NCBI GenBank assembly: GCA_016700155.1
Contig: CP065001.1
Location: forward strand, 62,001 to 126,000
Direction of reading: 5' to 3'
DNA length: 64,000 bases
Source: Ignavibacteriales bacterium
GTDB lineage: Bacteria; Bacteroidota; Ignavibacteria; Ignavibacteriales; Ignavibacteriaceae
Position numbers and translations under genes: made by a program. Under the pieces are notes generated by a model that worked only from the letters and a program-made list of their open reading frames with translations, ran no database searches and had not been told where the DNA came from. Below are positions 8,070 through 16,821 of the stretch, piece by piece (within the stretch, counting starts at the first letter, position 1; the number at the start of each line of letters is the position of its first letter).

Positions 8070-9534
8070 GGTCAGCTTTGATTCTTTCTGTTACTAATTT
8101 AGAACTAATAATTACCATCGGCAAACCTGTGCCGGGTGTTGTTGAAGCTCCCACATAATATAAATTCGGAAAGTGTTCATCTTTATTCTTTGGTCTGAAT
8201 GCACCAACCTGCATCATTCCATGAGCTAATCCTAATCCTGATCCTTTATACAAATTAAATTTATCTGCCCAATCAACAGGAGTAAAAATATTTTTTACAA
8301 TTATGTTAGAGTTTATATCAAACCCAGTTCTCTTAGAAAGATCATCGATAATATTTTCTGCAAGTTCATCTTTATCATCCCAGTTGTTTTTGTATCTAAG
8401 ATCAGGTACAGGACAAAGTATAAAAATATTTTCACATCCTTCAGGTGCTGAAGCGGGTTCTGATTTTGAGAGTGCGTTTACATAGTAATATGGCTTTTGT
8501 GGGCTGATCGAAGATGTGAAAATCTTATCAGCATAAGCTCTGAAATTATTTCCCAGGAAATAATTGTGATGATGAAGCTTATCGATTTTACCCCTTACTC
8601 CGAGGTATATTGTAAAAGGCGCGAGTGTCCATTCCATTTTGTCCAGTTTATCTTCATGGAATTTTTTCCTGTTAAGAACTTTACCCCTGAATGATGCCGC
8701 ATCTGAATTCGAAACAAAAATATCAGCTGACCATTTGTTTCCGTGATTATCAACAAGAGTATTTAACCTTCCGTTTGAAGAATCAACGCCGACAATCTCT
8801 GTATCAAATACGAAATCGACTCCTTTTCCTTTCAGGATATTCACTAACTCCTCAACTAACCTGTACATACCGCCTTCAACAGCCCAGTAGCCGTTGTGTT
8901 TCATCTCGGTGTAATTAAGTAATGAATAAATTGCAGGTGTCTGGAAAGGTGTGGCACCAAGAAAAAAAGCTACTAATGAAAAAATTATTCTTACTTCATT
9001 TGAAGAAAAAGTTTTTTCTACCTCGCTCCACATATTTCTGAAAAGGTATGGCAGATGTTTCATCGGAACTTTTGTTAACGCATAAAGATATTCAGGCAGA
9101 CTATCATAATTTGATTTTACAACTTTATCTTCTGTATCGTGGAAAAACTCACCTGCCTTTTTCAAATATCGTTCAACTTTAGTAGCAAGTTCAGGTTCGA
9201 TTTCGTGAAATTCTTTCTCAAGTTTTTTTAAGTCTTTCCAGATGAGATAAGGTTTGTCATGCCCTTCAAAGAAGACCTGGTAAAGAGGGTCAAGTTCCTT
9301 AAGTTTAACCGGGTTCTTAACTCCACAACTTCTGAAAAGTTCATCAAGCTCATAACTCATGCTCATAAATGAAGGACCAACATCAAAAGTAAATCCTTCC
9401 ATCTTAAGCTGATTAAGTCTTCCGCCGGCTTGAAAATGTTTTTCAATTATGGTGACTTTGTAACCATTGACTGCAAGGCGCAAAGCTGTTGAAAGACCGC
9501 CAAGTCCGGCTCCTATGATAATTGCTTTTTTCAT
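8053..9534 (-). CDS. crtI: Phytoene desaturase CrtI
   Basis: A 493-residue FAD-dependent desaturase. The N-terminal Rossmann motif GAGLGG (8-13), EKHFQAGGR and the conserved FDVGPSFMSM are CrtI-like. The C-terminal block YVGASTTPGTGLPMVI is the flavoprotein signature of the family. It would convert phytoene to lycopene. It is the first gene of the operon and its 3' end overlaps crtB by 17 nt, so the crtIB pair is translationally coupled. The 138-nt gap upstream should hold the operon promoter; no motif there is good enough to call. Confidence 0.9.
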   Translation of the reverse strand: MKKAIIIGAGLGGLSTALRLAVNGYKVTIIEKHFQAGGRLNQLKMEGFTFDVGPSFMSMSYELDELFRSCGVKNPVKLKELDPLYQVFFEGHDKPYLIWKDLKKLEKEFHEIEPELATKVERYLKKAGEFFHDTEDKVVKSNYDSLPEYLYALTKVPMKHLPYLFRNMWSEVEKTFSSNEVRIIFSLVAFFLGATPFQTPAIYSLLNYTEMKHNGYWAVEGGMYRLVEELVNILKGKGVDFVFDTEIVGVDSSNGRLNTLVDNHGNKWSADIFVSNSDAASFRGKVLNRKKFHEDKLDKMEWTLAPFTIYLGVRGKIDKLHHHNYFLGNNFRAYADKIFTSSISPQKPYYYVNALSKSEPASAPEGCENIFILCPVPDLRYKNNWDDKDELAENIIDDLSKRTGFDINSNIIVKNIFTPVDWADKFNLYKGSGLGLAHGMMQVGAFRPKNKDEHFPNLYYVGASTTPGTGLPMVIISSKLVTERIKADHGILS

Positions 9535-9617
9535 TTATTATAAAATTGATGCGTACAGAAATACAAACGCAAATATCCTTAAATAAGTTCCTTTTAAGAA
9601 AAAAAATCTGACAGTGT

Positions 9618-9650
9618 AAAAAATAAGAATCAGTAAACTAAATTCTGATT
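9618..9650 (-). terminator. Probable intrinsic terminator after the 9673-10035 gene
   Basis: A 6-bp stem AATCAG/CTGATT (9628-9633 with 9645-9650) has an 11-nt loop and is followed on the minus strand by a T-rich run (TTATTTTTT). It sits between the small gene and crtI and would separate their transcripts. The stem is short, so confidence is moderate. Confidence 0.4.
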
Positions 9651-9672
9651 TTATTTTACCAAGAAAAGCGGA

Positions 9673-10035
9673 TCATTCAAGCCAATTTAATGCAGGTTCT
9701 TCATCAGTAAACCGTTTAACGTTATAGCCGGCATTGGTCATAACAGTTATCAGGAAATCATGAGATTCGTCATCAGGTGAAGTTAAAATTGCAACTTTGG
9801 ATTCGCGTTGACCCTGGAATTTAGGCATTCCTTTATAAGCAAACTGGTAATTGGAAGTTGGGGATTCGGTATTCGGCGCATCACGAACATCGTATAAAAA
9901 ACTCTTTATCCCTTTTTGTGATGCTAAAGACTGGGATTCTATAGCCGTTTGTTGTCCCTTTTCAACAGTCATTTCTTTAAAAACTTTTACGACAACAAAT
10001 TTGCCGGACTCAGACACTTTTATTTCATAATCCAT
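9673..10035 (-). CDS. Small cytoplasmic protein, SpoIIAA/STAS-like fold possible
   Basis: A 120-residue protein without signal peptide or membrane segment. The pattern of alternating beta strands and helices (KFVVVKVFKEMTVEKGQQT, KSFLYDVRDAP, KVAILTSPDDES, NAGYNVKRFTDEEPALNWL) resembles the SpoIIAA-like/STAS-related proteins in which a DUF-type domain reads like a phosphotransfer or binding module. No catalytic residues are identified. It is monocistronic, with a possible terminator downstream. Fold assignment is tentative. Confidence 0.75.
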   Translation of the reverse strand: MDYEIKVSESGKFVVVKVFKEMTVEKGQQTAIESQSLASQKGIKSFLYDVRDAPNTESPTSNYQFAYKGMPKFQGQRESKVAILTSPDDESHDFLITVMTNAGYNVKRFTDEEPALNWLE

Positions 10036-10196
10036 CTATCCTCCGGTTTAAAGATTAAAAATCATTTTGTTCCATAAAGGAGAAGGCACCTGAAATATCG
10101 TGCATCTAATACTAAATAATAGTATACAAAACACAAAAAGAAAAATTGATGAACTCAACATTCAACAAAAAAATGAAAAGTCAAAACCGGTTGTCA

Positions 10197-10811
10197 CTAA
10201 TACTGGTTATCAGAGGCGCCGAATATATGCAGATCAAAATCTTTCAAAAGTTCCCGGGCTGTTTCAAAGTCATTCCTGTTAACATAAATACTTACAGGCA
10301 CAAGCAACGGACTTACCATTAAGAAGTTTTCACCTGTTAAATAGTAATCAATATCGCCGTCATCAAGTATAGATTTTATTATACTAATATCCCCCTGGTT
10401 TAATGAAGTAAGAAGTAGATCATAGTTTTGACGCTCGTATATTTTTGGCGGATCGACTGAATAGTCCAGAAGCGATTCACATTCCCCGCAATGAATCCTG
10501 CCGCTGGTTCTCTCTTCTTCAGAGAGTGACAACTCACTTTGACAAACCGGGCATGTGATAACCCCTGCAATTATGCCCATAGGTTTTTCATAATTCAAGA
10601 CTGCCTGACATCCAGATTTTCTGCAGTAATAATATTCATTGCCTTCAACAAGACAAGCTTCACAAAAATATTCCCCGCAGTTATGGCAGGTTGAAAGTGC
10701 TTCTTTATCCGGGTGATTAATACAATAGTTTATAAATACCTCGCTAGTATAATTTACTATCTGTATTAAGATACAAAATCTATAAACGATAAGGCAGAGG
10801 CAGGAGATCAC
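10197..10811 (-). CDS. Zinc-finger/DUF2007-like protein
   Basis: A 204-residue protein. The N-terminal part has a B-box-like zinc motif (CINHPDKEALSTCHNCGEYF, then further Cys pairs to CRKSGCQ), a second zinc ribbon (CPVCQ...CGEC, about 112-138) and a C-terminal DUF2007-type domain (about 150-200) with the fold of a small signal-transduction module. The only standard start is a GTG that overlaps the upstream stop codon (GAGTGA); about 25 odd hydrophobic residues precede the first zinc finger, so the real start could be a rare codon further in. Function unknown. Confidence 0.75.
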   Translation of the reverse strand: MISCLCLIVYRFCILIQIVNYTSEVFINYCINHPDKEALSTCHNCGEYFCEACLVEGNEYYYCRKSGCQAVLNYEKPMGIIAGVITCPVCQSELSLSEEERTSGRIHCGECESLLDYSVDPPKIYERQNYDLLLTSLNQGDISIIKSILDDGDIDYYLTGENFLMVSPLLVPVSIYVNRNDFETARELLKDFDLHIFGASDNQY

Positions 10812-11899
10812 TCAACAATAAGTTCTGTATTTCGCCCAAGGAAAATTCCATAGTTCAATACCAGTGAATTTATTTTACTCCGGATTTTATTATCACAGTC
10901 CGTTAAATACTTAATGAAGATTAAACTTCTGTTATTACTGGTTGTTCTTCGCCAGATCCCTACAACCTTTCCATCAACAACCATGATTGGTCTGAATATT
11001 CCGTTGGAGGAAATTGTTTTTGGAGAGTTAACTTTATCAAGTGAGGCGCTTCGGTCTTTATAACTAATTAAAAATTCATCATACGCAGGCAGTAGAAAAA
11101 TTGAGGATTTATTTTTAACACCTGCTTTATCTCTATCATAATCTTTCTCTTTAACATAGTATTCTTTCTCACCGATTTTCACTGAAAGAAATTCATCCTT
11201 TATCAGGTCAAGAGAAAGTTTTGCGTCTTTCACTTTTAGTCCAGACCACCAGATAAAGTCCTGCAGAGTTGCAGGACCGTGACTTTGAAAATACTTTATT
11301 GCCAGCGACTTCAGTGATTCTTCTTTAGAAATATTTTTTTGTGCCGGGATACGCTCATCAAGAAATGCAAATGTCTGTTTATTGCCCGTTAACTTTCCGC
11401 TGCAAATCAATCCATTTAGTTCTGCGAACATGAGAATGTGAGCAGCGCGATTGTCGTTAGTTCGAATTCCTGCATGTTCAAGCAAATCCACCAAAACTTC
11501 ACGTTTAAGATGTTCGCCTTTGCTCAATGCTTTCTCAATTATTCGGATTGACTTTTTAATTGTCGCGTCGTCAAGTTCAAGTTGTTTATGCCTTCCTTTC
11601 ATTGACGAAATAATGTTTGGCGCAGTGAGTTTTAACATCCATCTGATATCTTCCGGCGAAACAAAATGCCAGGTAGGTCTTAGAACATGTGTTCGTAAAA
11701 TTTCTCCATTGCTTACGGCTTTGTCTATTGATTTATCCGTTGAGCCGGGAAGTCTTACGCCAATCGCCCATTTTGCCATTGAATAATCCTGAGCCTGCAT
11801 CGCGCCCATCCAGTTTACCAGTTCATTTGGTGTTTTAAAATTTGTTGCAGCTATTTGCTGGTTTTGAAGACGATGGATTGGTATAGATTTATTATTCAC
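10808..11899 (-). CDS. AlkZ-like winged-helix DNA glycosylase (HTH_42 family)
   Basis: A 363-residue protein of the winged-helix family that includes Streptomyces AlkZ and E. coli YcaQ, DNA glycosylases that act on crosslinked or alkylated bases. The N-terminal MGAMQAQDY carries the Q-x-Q pair (Q35, Q37) reported as catalytic in AlkZ-type members; TWHFVSPEDIRWM and the middle winged-helix region (SHGPATLQDFIWWSGL) are family hallmarks. No toxin biosynthesis genes are nearby, so a general repair role is more likely than self-resistance. It overlaps both neighbours by a few nt. Confidence 0.8.
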   Translation of the reverse strand: MNNKSIPIHRLQNQQIAATNFKTPNELVNWMGAMQAQDYSMAKWAIGVRLPGSTDKSIDKAVSNGEILRTHVLRPTWHFVSPEDIRWMLKLTAPNIISSMKGRHKQLELDDATIKKSIRIIEKALSKGEHLKREVLVDLLEHAGIRTNDNRAAHILMFAELNGLICSGKLTGNKQTFAFLDERIPAQKNISKEESLKSLAIKYFQSHGPATLQDFIWWSGLKVKDAKLSLDLIKDEFLSVKIGEKEYYVKEKDYDRDKAGVKNKSSIFLLPAYDEFLISYKDRSASLDKVNSPKTISSNGIFRPIMVVDGKVVGIWRRTTSNNRSLIFIKYLTDCDNKIRSKINSLVLNYGIFLGRNTELIVE

Positions 11900-12200
11900 G
11901 TCCGTTCTTCTGGTTGGGTCTTGTGCCTGATAAAATCCCTTTAACTAATAAAGAGAAATAAGTTAAAATTATTACTAATGATATGATCATTATACCATAG
12001 TTAATTCTTATCTCGGTTAACAGATCATTCTCGCGCTCATTTATCTCTTGCTCACTTATTTTATTATTTTTTTCAACTAAAATCCTTGCTTGATCAACTT
12101 CGTACTTCATGCTTACTTGTAAATTAAAATGTGCGTATATCGAGTGTAAGAGCATTAGTACTGCCACAATAAGCAGCACTTTTTTAAATAATAATTTCAA
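11892..12200 (-). CDS. Small two-helix membrane protein
   Basis: A 102-residue protein with two hydrophobic helices (about 5-22 and 68-90) separated by a charged, probably periplasmic helical segment rich in Glu and Lys. Its end overlaps the start of the AlkZ-like gene by 8 nt, so both are probably on one message. I do not recognise the family. Confidence 0.65.
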   Translation of the reverse strand: MKLLFKKVLLIVAVLMLLHSIYAHFNLQVSMKYEVDQARILVEKNNKISEQEINERENDLLTEIRINYGIMIISLVIILTYFSLLVKGILSGTRPNQKNGRE

Positions 12201-12450
12201 TTAAAAATAACCTCTTTCTAGTTAGACCAAAACACATTAGCACAGTTATTGCATTTATTTTCAATTTCATGATATGAAGATGGTGAACACATTATAGCAA
12301 TAGGATCATTCTTTTATCTTTTTTAATCTGAAGTGAAATATCACTGATGCGGCAGCAATTGCAATTTAATTTCCATTTGAGTAAAAAGTAAACAGTTATA
12401 GATGTTAGAATAATTGCTACTCCTATATAAATAGTTACAAAACGTAAGTT

Positions 12451-12870
12451 CTATCGCTTGATCAGCTTTCTAGTTGTAAATGATTGTTGAGCATCTTCAA
12501 TGATGATTACTGTATCTCCGTTTACAACCGGCTTAGGATTGTAATACAAATATGATGGGTACAAGTTTGTTGGGTCCATCGTTACGACTAAATCAAACTT
12601 AGAAGTATCTGTTACTGCTATCTGGTTAAATAATCCTTTAATCGATTTGTGAAACTTAAACTCATCGTACGAAAGAATTGTGTTATCTGATAATCTTATT
12701 GCTTTGGAAATAGTATCATTTACAACATAGAGTTTAAGCCAAACTCCACCCTGTGGACAGAAACAGCCCATTTGCTGCTCAATTGTGTAATCAAATTGTT
12801 CCTCAACATCGATGGATGTATCGCAGCTTGAGATCAGAAAAACCAACGCAAGAAAATAAATAGTTTTCAT
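12451..12870 (-). CDS. Lipoprotein of unknown function
   Basis: A 139-residue protein with a lipobox-ended signal (FLISSC, Cys 16). The mature part contains a tight Cys pattern MGCFCPQGG near residue 35 and a beta-rich body. This resembles the small secreted DUF6174-like proteins with a C-x-C start, but I am not certain. It lies 1 nt downstream of the alpha/beta hydrolase gene and probably shares its transcript. Confidence 0.7.
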   Translation of the reverse strand: MKTIYFLALVFLISSCDTSIDVEEQFDYTIEQQMGCFCPQGGVWLKLYVVNDTISKAIRLSDNTILSYDEFKFHKSIKGLFNQIAVTDTSKFDLVVTMDPTNLYPSYLYYNPKPVVNGDTVIIIEDAQQSFTTRKLIKR

Positions 12871-12871
12871 T

Positions 12872-13477
12872 TTACTTTTCCTTTAATATCGATTGGATAT
12901 TTCCTATTAGTTTTGGATTAAACAACATAAGGCTGTGAATCGGAGAAAAATATTTTCTATTCTCAGCGATTTCCCATTCTGAACTTTTCGATGGAATTAT
13001 CATTAAGTCAAATGGTGTTCTGAAAGAGTACATTCTAATATTGTTAAAAGAACGTTCCTTCTTTTTAAGATTTTCTAATAATTGACTTTTAGGGCGTAGT
13101 TGTTTTGTGCCGATTCCAGGATAAAAATATGCAGTATAAGTTCCGTGATGAGGGGTCGAAATGCTTATAAATTTCTCAACACGGTTTATACCTCCAAGTT
13201 CCTGAAGATAATATCTGCAAATAATTCCACCCATACTGAATCCGATCAGAATAAATTTGGAAGTTTCACCAAGTTCGATATTTATCTTATCCCGAAGTTT
13301 AACAGCCTGATCCTCAATACCATATCTGGCATCGATTGGTTTTAATTTGGGTGTAACGCAGTTGAAACCCTGTCGTGATAATTTCTTTTTCATATAAAAA
13401 AAGATTTTATCCGTACTTAAAAATCCGTGTACTAGTACAATGTCCAATTTATTGCTGGTCAGTTTCTGAATTCTCAA
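12872..13477 (-). CDS. Alpha/beta hydrolase, lipase/thioesterase-like
   Basis: A 201-residue alpha/beta hydrolase with the oxyanion motif VLVHGF (14-19) and the nucleophile elbow GFSMG (Ser 81). STPHHGTY is the block seen in PGAP1/lipase-like and lecithin-type hydrolases. No signal peptide is visible, so it is probably cytoplasmic. It is short for a lipase but the core is complete, with H181 (IHSL) a candidate for the triad His. It overlaps the upstream lipoprotein gene by 29 nt. Confidence 0.78.
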   Translation of the reverse strand: MRIQKLTSNKLDIVLVHGFLSTDKIFFYMKKKLSRQGFNCVTPKLKPIDARYGIEDQAVKLRDKINIELGETSKFILIGFSMGGIICRYYLQELGGINRVEKFISISTPHHGTYTAYFYPGIGTKQLRPKSQLLENLKKKERSFNNIRMYSFRTPFDLMIIPSKSSEWEIAENRKYFSPIHSLMLFNPKLIGNIQSILKEK

Positions 13478-14078
13478 TCCGATGCTTTATATAATAGTAA
13501 TGTCCAATTACACAATCTTCTGCGATGTAATAATTATTATGGAACATAATCGACATTAGACTAATCTCTGATTCAATTGATAATCCATCAATTGATCTGA
13601 AAGATAATTCCCAATGTTTATTGTTTGCTTCAAGAAGATACTTATTCGAAAAAGAATCAAAGTCTAAACGTTTATAGTCGTCGTGGATACTATCTGAATT
13701 ATCAACTTCCCACGTGAGAGATATCTCATCCAAATAATCTGATTCAACCCTGATCTTGTTATCCCTGTTTTGCTTTAAGAACTCCGGGTAATTTTCAAAC
13801 ATTTTTTTGTAGTGACGTTCATAAATTAATTTACCTGTCATGTTATCAGTAACTATCTCTGAGTCCGTACCATTGTTGTCAATTTTGAGTGAGATGAATA
13901 GAATTGAATACGGAGTAGGGGGAGGGTTAATGTTATTTATGACTTTAAAATCCAGGCTGTTAAGAAATTCAGTTTCTTCCGAATCCGCACATCCTGAAAA
14001 AACTAAGAGTAATATGAAATAAATATATGTATGAGAATGATTAATCTTTTTATCAAACATAATCTGATGCTTCAACAT
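13449..14078 (-). CDS. Lipoprotein of unknown function
   Basis: A 209-residue protein with an N-terminal hydrophobic segment ending in a lipobox (LLVFSGC, Cys 30). The start could be the ATG at 14078 or the in-frame ATG six codons later; the later one gives a more normal signal peptide. The body is Asp/Asn-rich with predicted beta strands. No family recognised. It overlaps the hydrolase gene downstream. Confidence 0.65.
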   Translation of the reverse strand: MLKHQIMFDKKINHSHTYIYFILLLVFSGCADSEETEFLNSLDFKVINNINPPPTPYSILFISLKIDNNGTDSEIVTDNMTGKLIYERHYKKMFENYPEFLKQNRDNKIRVESDYLDEISLTWEVDNSDSIHDDYKRLDFDSFSNKYLLEANNKHWELSFRSIDGLSIESEISLMSIMFHNNYYIAEDCVIGHYYYIKHRIENSETDQQ

Positions 14079-14097
14079 TTTATTATTGTTTTAAATT

Positions 14098-14658
14098 TCA
14101 TAACCCTATATTAAAAATAAATCCCAGTTTTATCATTGGTCCTATTTCATTTGTTGTAACTTTTCTTGTCGCCGGTATGTATTCCAACGAGTATTCAAGC
14201 TCACGATCACCGACCGGGATATAGTAATTCAGATCCATACCAAACACGCTTGTGAATTTTACTTCTGCTCCTATTCCCGCAAAACTAAAGTCAGTGCTAT
14301 GAACCCCGCCGGTATTGCCTGAACTCCCCGCATTGTTATGTTTAAGGTAGGTTATCTGCGGATAAATATTGAAAAGTAGTTTGTACCTAAATGTGAAAGC
14401 ATATTCAAATCCGGAAAATGTTTCGCCTAATTGTACTCCTGCCCTGGCTTCAATTTCATAGTCATCAAGAAGATTAACGCATCCTCTGATATACCCACTC
14501 AGTGGCAGACCAATTGTTGAAAACTCAGTGTTATTACTTGAAATATTTTTATTCAGGTATCCGAGTGATTCAACCTTAAGCCCTAAACTCACGGATTGTG
14601 CAAAGCTTACTGTTGAAAATAAAATTGCGAGAGAGAGAATTTTTACCACCGACATCAT
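14098..14658 (-). CDS. Outer-membrane beta-barrel protein, small porin-like
   Basis: The frame is open upstream, but the ATG at 14658 is chosen because it follows an AGGG ribosome site and begins a normal signal peptide (MMSVVKILSLAILFSTVSFA). The mature ~165 residues are alternating amphipathic strands (GCVNLLDDYEIEARAGVQLG, RYKLLFNIYPQITYL, FGMDLNYYIPVG) ending in LGFIFNIGL, consistent with an OmpW/OmpA-like barrel. The upstream part of the frame is covered by the small gene at 14768-14914. Confidence 0.72.
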   Translation of the reverse strand: MMSVVKILSLAILFSTVSFAQSVSLGLKVESLGYLNKNISSNNTEFSTIGLPLSGYIRGCVNLLDDYEIEARAGVQLGETFSGFEYAFTFRYKLLFNIYPQITYLKHNNAGSSGNTGGVHSTDFSFAGIGAEVKFTSVFGMDLNYYIPVGDRELEYSLEYIPATRKVTTNEIGPMIKLGFIFNIGL

Positions 14659-14767
14659 AAAGCCCTTTCGAATATTATAATGTATCAATATTGACGTATC
14701 TTCAGGATAAACCCTAAAACGAAATGAGTTAGCAATCCTGTAATTGAAAAAACAGGGAAATATTTTT

Positions 14768-14914
14768 TCAGCTTTTTTTGTCCTCAGAATATCCGAACAA
14801 TCCAAACAGACCGAACATTGCATACATGGCATATAATTCAGGTTTGTTTAAAGCAGAACCGAGTGAGCCGAGAAAACCAAGGAAACCCAAAAAGCCGAGC
14901 AGATTAAGTTTCAT
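14768..14914 (-). CDS. 48-residue Gly-Phe-Leu repeat membrane peptide (DUF3796-like)
   Basis: A short frame of 48 codons. It starts at ATG 14914, preceded by AGGGTG about 6 nt upstream, and ends with TGA at 14768. The peptide begins MKLNLLGFLGFLGFLGSLG, a run of GFL tripeptides, then a short loop (NKPELY), a second hydrophobic stretch (MFGLFGLFGY) and a charged tail EDKKS. The layout resembles the small DUF3796 membrane proteins seen mainly in Firmicutes. The repeated glycine spacing suggests tight helix packing. It lies between two beta-barrel genes on the same strand. Function unknown. Confidence 0.65.
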   Translation of the reverse strand: MKLNLLGFLGFLGFLGSLGSALNKPELYAMYAMFGLFGLFGYSEDKKS

Positions 14915-14994
14915 TTTATTCACCCTAAGTTTATTTATTTAGTCAGCTACTTAGAATTCTTCGATCCTAAAATTTTAATTACGAATAACAACTG

Positions 14995-15561
14995 CTAAAA
15001 AATATAGTAACAAGCACCAAAACTGAAATAAAATTTTGAATAATTGTACTCTTGTACACTCGAATTCTTTTTTAAAACTGAATTTGAATAATTCCAGAAA
15101 GAATATCCAAGTTCAAAGTGAGTACCGACATAAGAAAAAAACGGATGATCGGATTCAATAAGTCTCGTTCCGATAAACACTGAGTAGCCTGTGTTATAAC
15201 CAGGACCGGAATATTCCAGCACTTTATCTTTTTCATCTATGTATGTATAACCTGTACCAACATAAATAGGCAAGAAGTAGCTAGTATTAGCCATAAAAGC
15301 AAATGTGAGAGATGCACGAATATTTAAGGTTTTATCATAGATTCTAATCGTGTTGTTTGAAGTGGATGAGTTGTGAAGGCCGTATGTAAAACTGAAAATT
15401 AATCCATTTGTATAATAAACTATTTGCGGTCCTGACGTTATTCCAGAACCATCGATGCCAATGCCTAGTTTTTTTGTTTCCAATTTTAATTGCAAAGAAT
15501 CCTGTGCGTAAAGAAAAGAAGGAAAAAAGATAATAGCAGCAAGAAAGAATAAAAATTTCAT
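14995..15561 (-). CDS. Outer-membrane beta-barrel protein
   Basis: A 188-residue protein with a clean signal peptide (residues 1-19, cut after FLYA). The mature part alternates aromatic and glycine residues in strand-like blocks and ends in KFYFSFGACYYIF, a typical C-terminal barrel strand with terminal Phe. This fits an eight-strand outer-membrane barrel. The specific function is unknown. Confidence 0.72.
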   Translation of the reverse strand: MKFLFFLAAIIFFPSFLYAQDSLQLKLETKKLGIGIDGSGITSGPQIVYYTNGLIFSFTYGLHNSSTSNNTIRIYDKTLNIRASLTFAFMANTSYFLPIYVGTGYTYIDEKDKVLEYSGPGYNTGYSVFIGTRLIESDHPFFSYVGTHFELGYSFWNYSNSVLKKNSSVQEYNYSKFYFSFGACYYIF

Positions 15562-15606
15562 TTGGTCTCTTTGATTTTTGAAATCAGAAAAATAAAATTC
15601 CTTATG

Positions 15607-15882
15607 TCACTCAGTTACAATTTTCTTTCCGAATTTTGTTCTTAACAAACCCAAAATAAATCCTAAACCAAAACCCTGTAAGCACCAGTTAAATTGTATC
15701 CTGAAATTATAAATATCAATTATCCTGGCTAACTTAATCCATCCAGCCAGAATGGTAATGAGTATAATCAGTAACAGAATAAAAACACTTAGGGGTTTTA
15801 TAATTTTCTTTGAAAAGTTGAAACCGAGAAAAGCAAACATTAAATAGTTTGTTAGTAAGGAAATGATAGTAAGTGTTTCCAT
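15607..15882 (-). CDS. Small membrane protein
   Basis: A 91-residue hydrophobic protein with about three membrane helices (near 5-22, 30-52 and 65-82) and a basic C-terminus (RTKFGKKIVTE). It precedes the beta-barrel gene on the same strand by 45 nt. Family not recognised. Confidence 0.6.
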   Translation of the reverse strand: METLTIISLLTNYLMFAFLGFNFSKKIIKPLSVFILLLIILITILAGWIKLARIIDIYNFRIQFNWCLQGFGLGFILGLLRTKFGKKIVTE

Positions 15883-16047
15883 AAATCTCCTTTGAAAAAT
15901 TATTTAAGCACAGACTAAATGAGTGCCTTGTTGCTTTTCTATAATGCGTACATTTAAATAAAAACATGGTTGAAACGAAACTCATTTTCACTTCTCATTC
16001 CAACTAATTTTGAAGATTTCTTTTCTAATTTATAAACCATAATCCAA

Positions 16048-16719
16048 TCAGAAACTTATAGTGTATTTTCCTTTTCGTAAGACTTCACCACTATTAATAT
16101 CAATTAAGAAGTAGTCAGTATTAGTTTCATCAATGTCGCTGGTTACAATCCAAACAAATCTTACGAGACCATCTATTCTTTCAGTTATCAACATAGCCTT
16201 AATACATTCTGGGTCTGAACTAGGTATTCCAATTAATTTCGCAATTGAAATTGCCTTAAGAGAATCAATCTCGAAAGTACAGTTTAACGAATCAGAAATA
16301 CAATCTGGTAGCCAATCTGGATGGTGGTCTTTAATCAAGTTCCCTAAACTGTCATAATTCCATATGAGTTCAATTCTTTCCCATGGTTTATTTGAAATTG
16401 AAAAAAAGTATTGAACTTTGTAATATGGGAATGCTAAGTAGTACTGGTAATCGTTTTTATCGAATTGTAAATAAGTCGGATTTCCCGGGTATAATCCTGA
16501 TCTCAAAGAATCAAATGAAAAATAGTTTTGGTAAATATCAATTCCACACCTTGACTTGATTAGTGAATCTACTTCTAATCTAATTGTTTCTGGCACTTCA
16601 GCTATTTTAATATAATCAGCATCTCTAACAACTATAGTTATAGTTTGTGCTTGAGTAGTGATTACACAGCATAATATTAACAAATATTTGAGAAGCTGTT
16701 CTAACTCATCTAATATCAA
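16048..16719 (-). CDS. Exported protein of unknown function
   Basis: The frame could begin at an ATG at 16743, but a strong GGAGGTGG ribosome site lies at 16731-16724, and the TTG at 16719 sits 7 nt beyond its core; I therefore start there. The product is 223 residues with a signal peptide (LLKYLLILCCVITTQAQ). The mature part is beta-rich with paired cysteines (SRCGIDIY, PDCISDSLNC) and ends in a PepSY-like strand pattern (YFLIDINSGEVLRKG). Function unknown. Confidence 0.62.
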   Translation of the reverse strand: MILDELEQLLKYLLILCCVITTQAQTITIVVRDADYIKIAEVPETIRLEVDSLIKSRCGIDIYQNYFSFDSLRSGLYPGNPTYLQFDKNDYQYYLAFPYYKVQYFFSISNKPWERIELIWNYDSLGNLIKDHHPDWLPDCISDSLNCTFEIDSLKAISIAKLIGIPSSDPECIKAMLITERIDGLVRFVWIVTSDIDETNTDYFLIDINSGEVLRKGKYTISF

Positions 16720-16723
16720 AATG

Positions 16724-16731
16724 CCACCTCC
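16724..16731 (-). promoter_or_regulatory. Strong Shine-Dalgarno site
   Basis: GGAGGTGG on the minus strand, near-perfect complement to the 16S anti-SD. Most genes here have weak sites, so this one decides the TTG start of the exported protein at 16719. Confidence 0.6.
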
Positions 16732-16821
16732 AATATGGAGCATTTATTTGCGAGTTTCATTCTCCCATTTTAATAGAAGTGATGTAACTCGGAACTTCAC
16801 AAGAAAATATTCAGTAACTTT

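Noticed and set aside
10100..10282. 60-codon plus-strand frame
   Set aside because: Overlaps the 3' end of the zinc-finger gene on the other strand and has low-complexity composition without a ribosome site.
12218..12292. A 24-codon minus-strand frame containing CNNC, in an otherwise empty 250-nt gap
   Set aside because: Too short, no ribosome site, and no recognisable family; possibly a gene remnant but not supportable.
14659..14832. N-terminal extension of the 14098 beta-barrel protein to 14832
   Set aside because: The extension is Cys-rich, unlike a signal peptide, and overlaps the small membrane-peptide gene in another frame.
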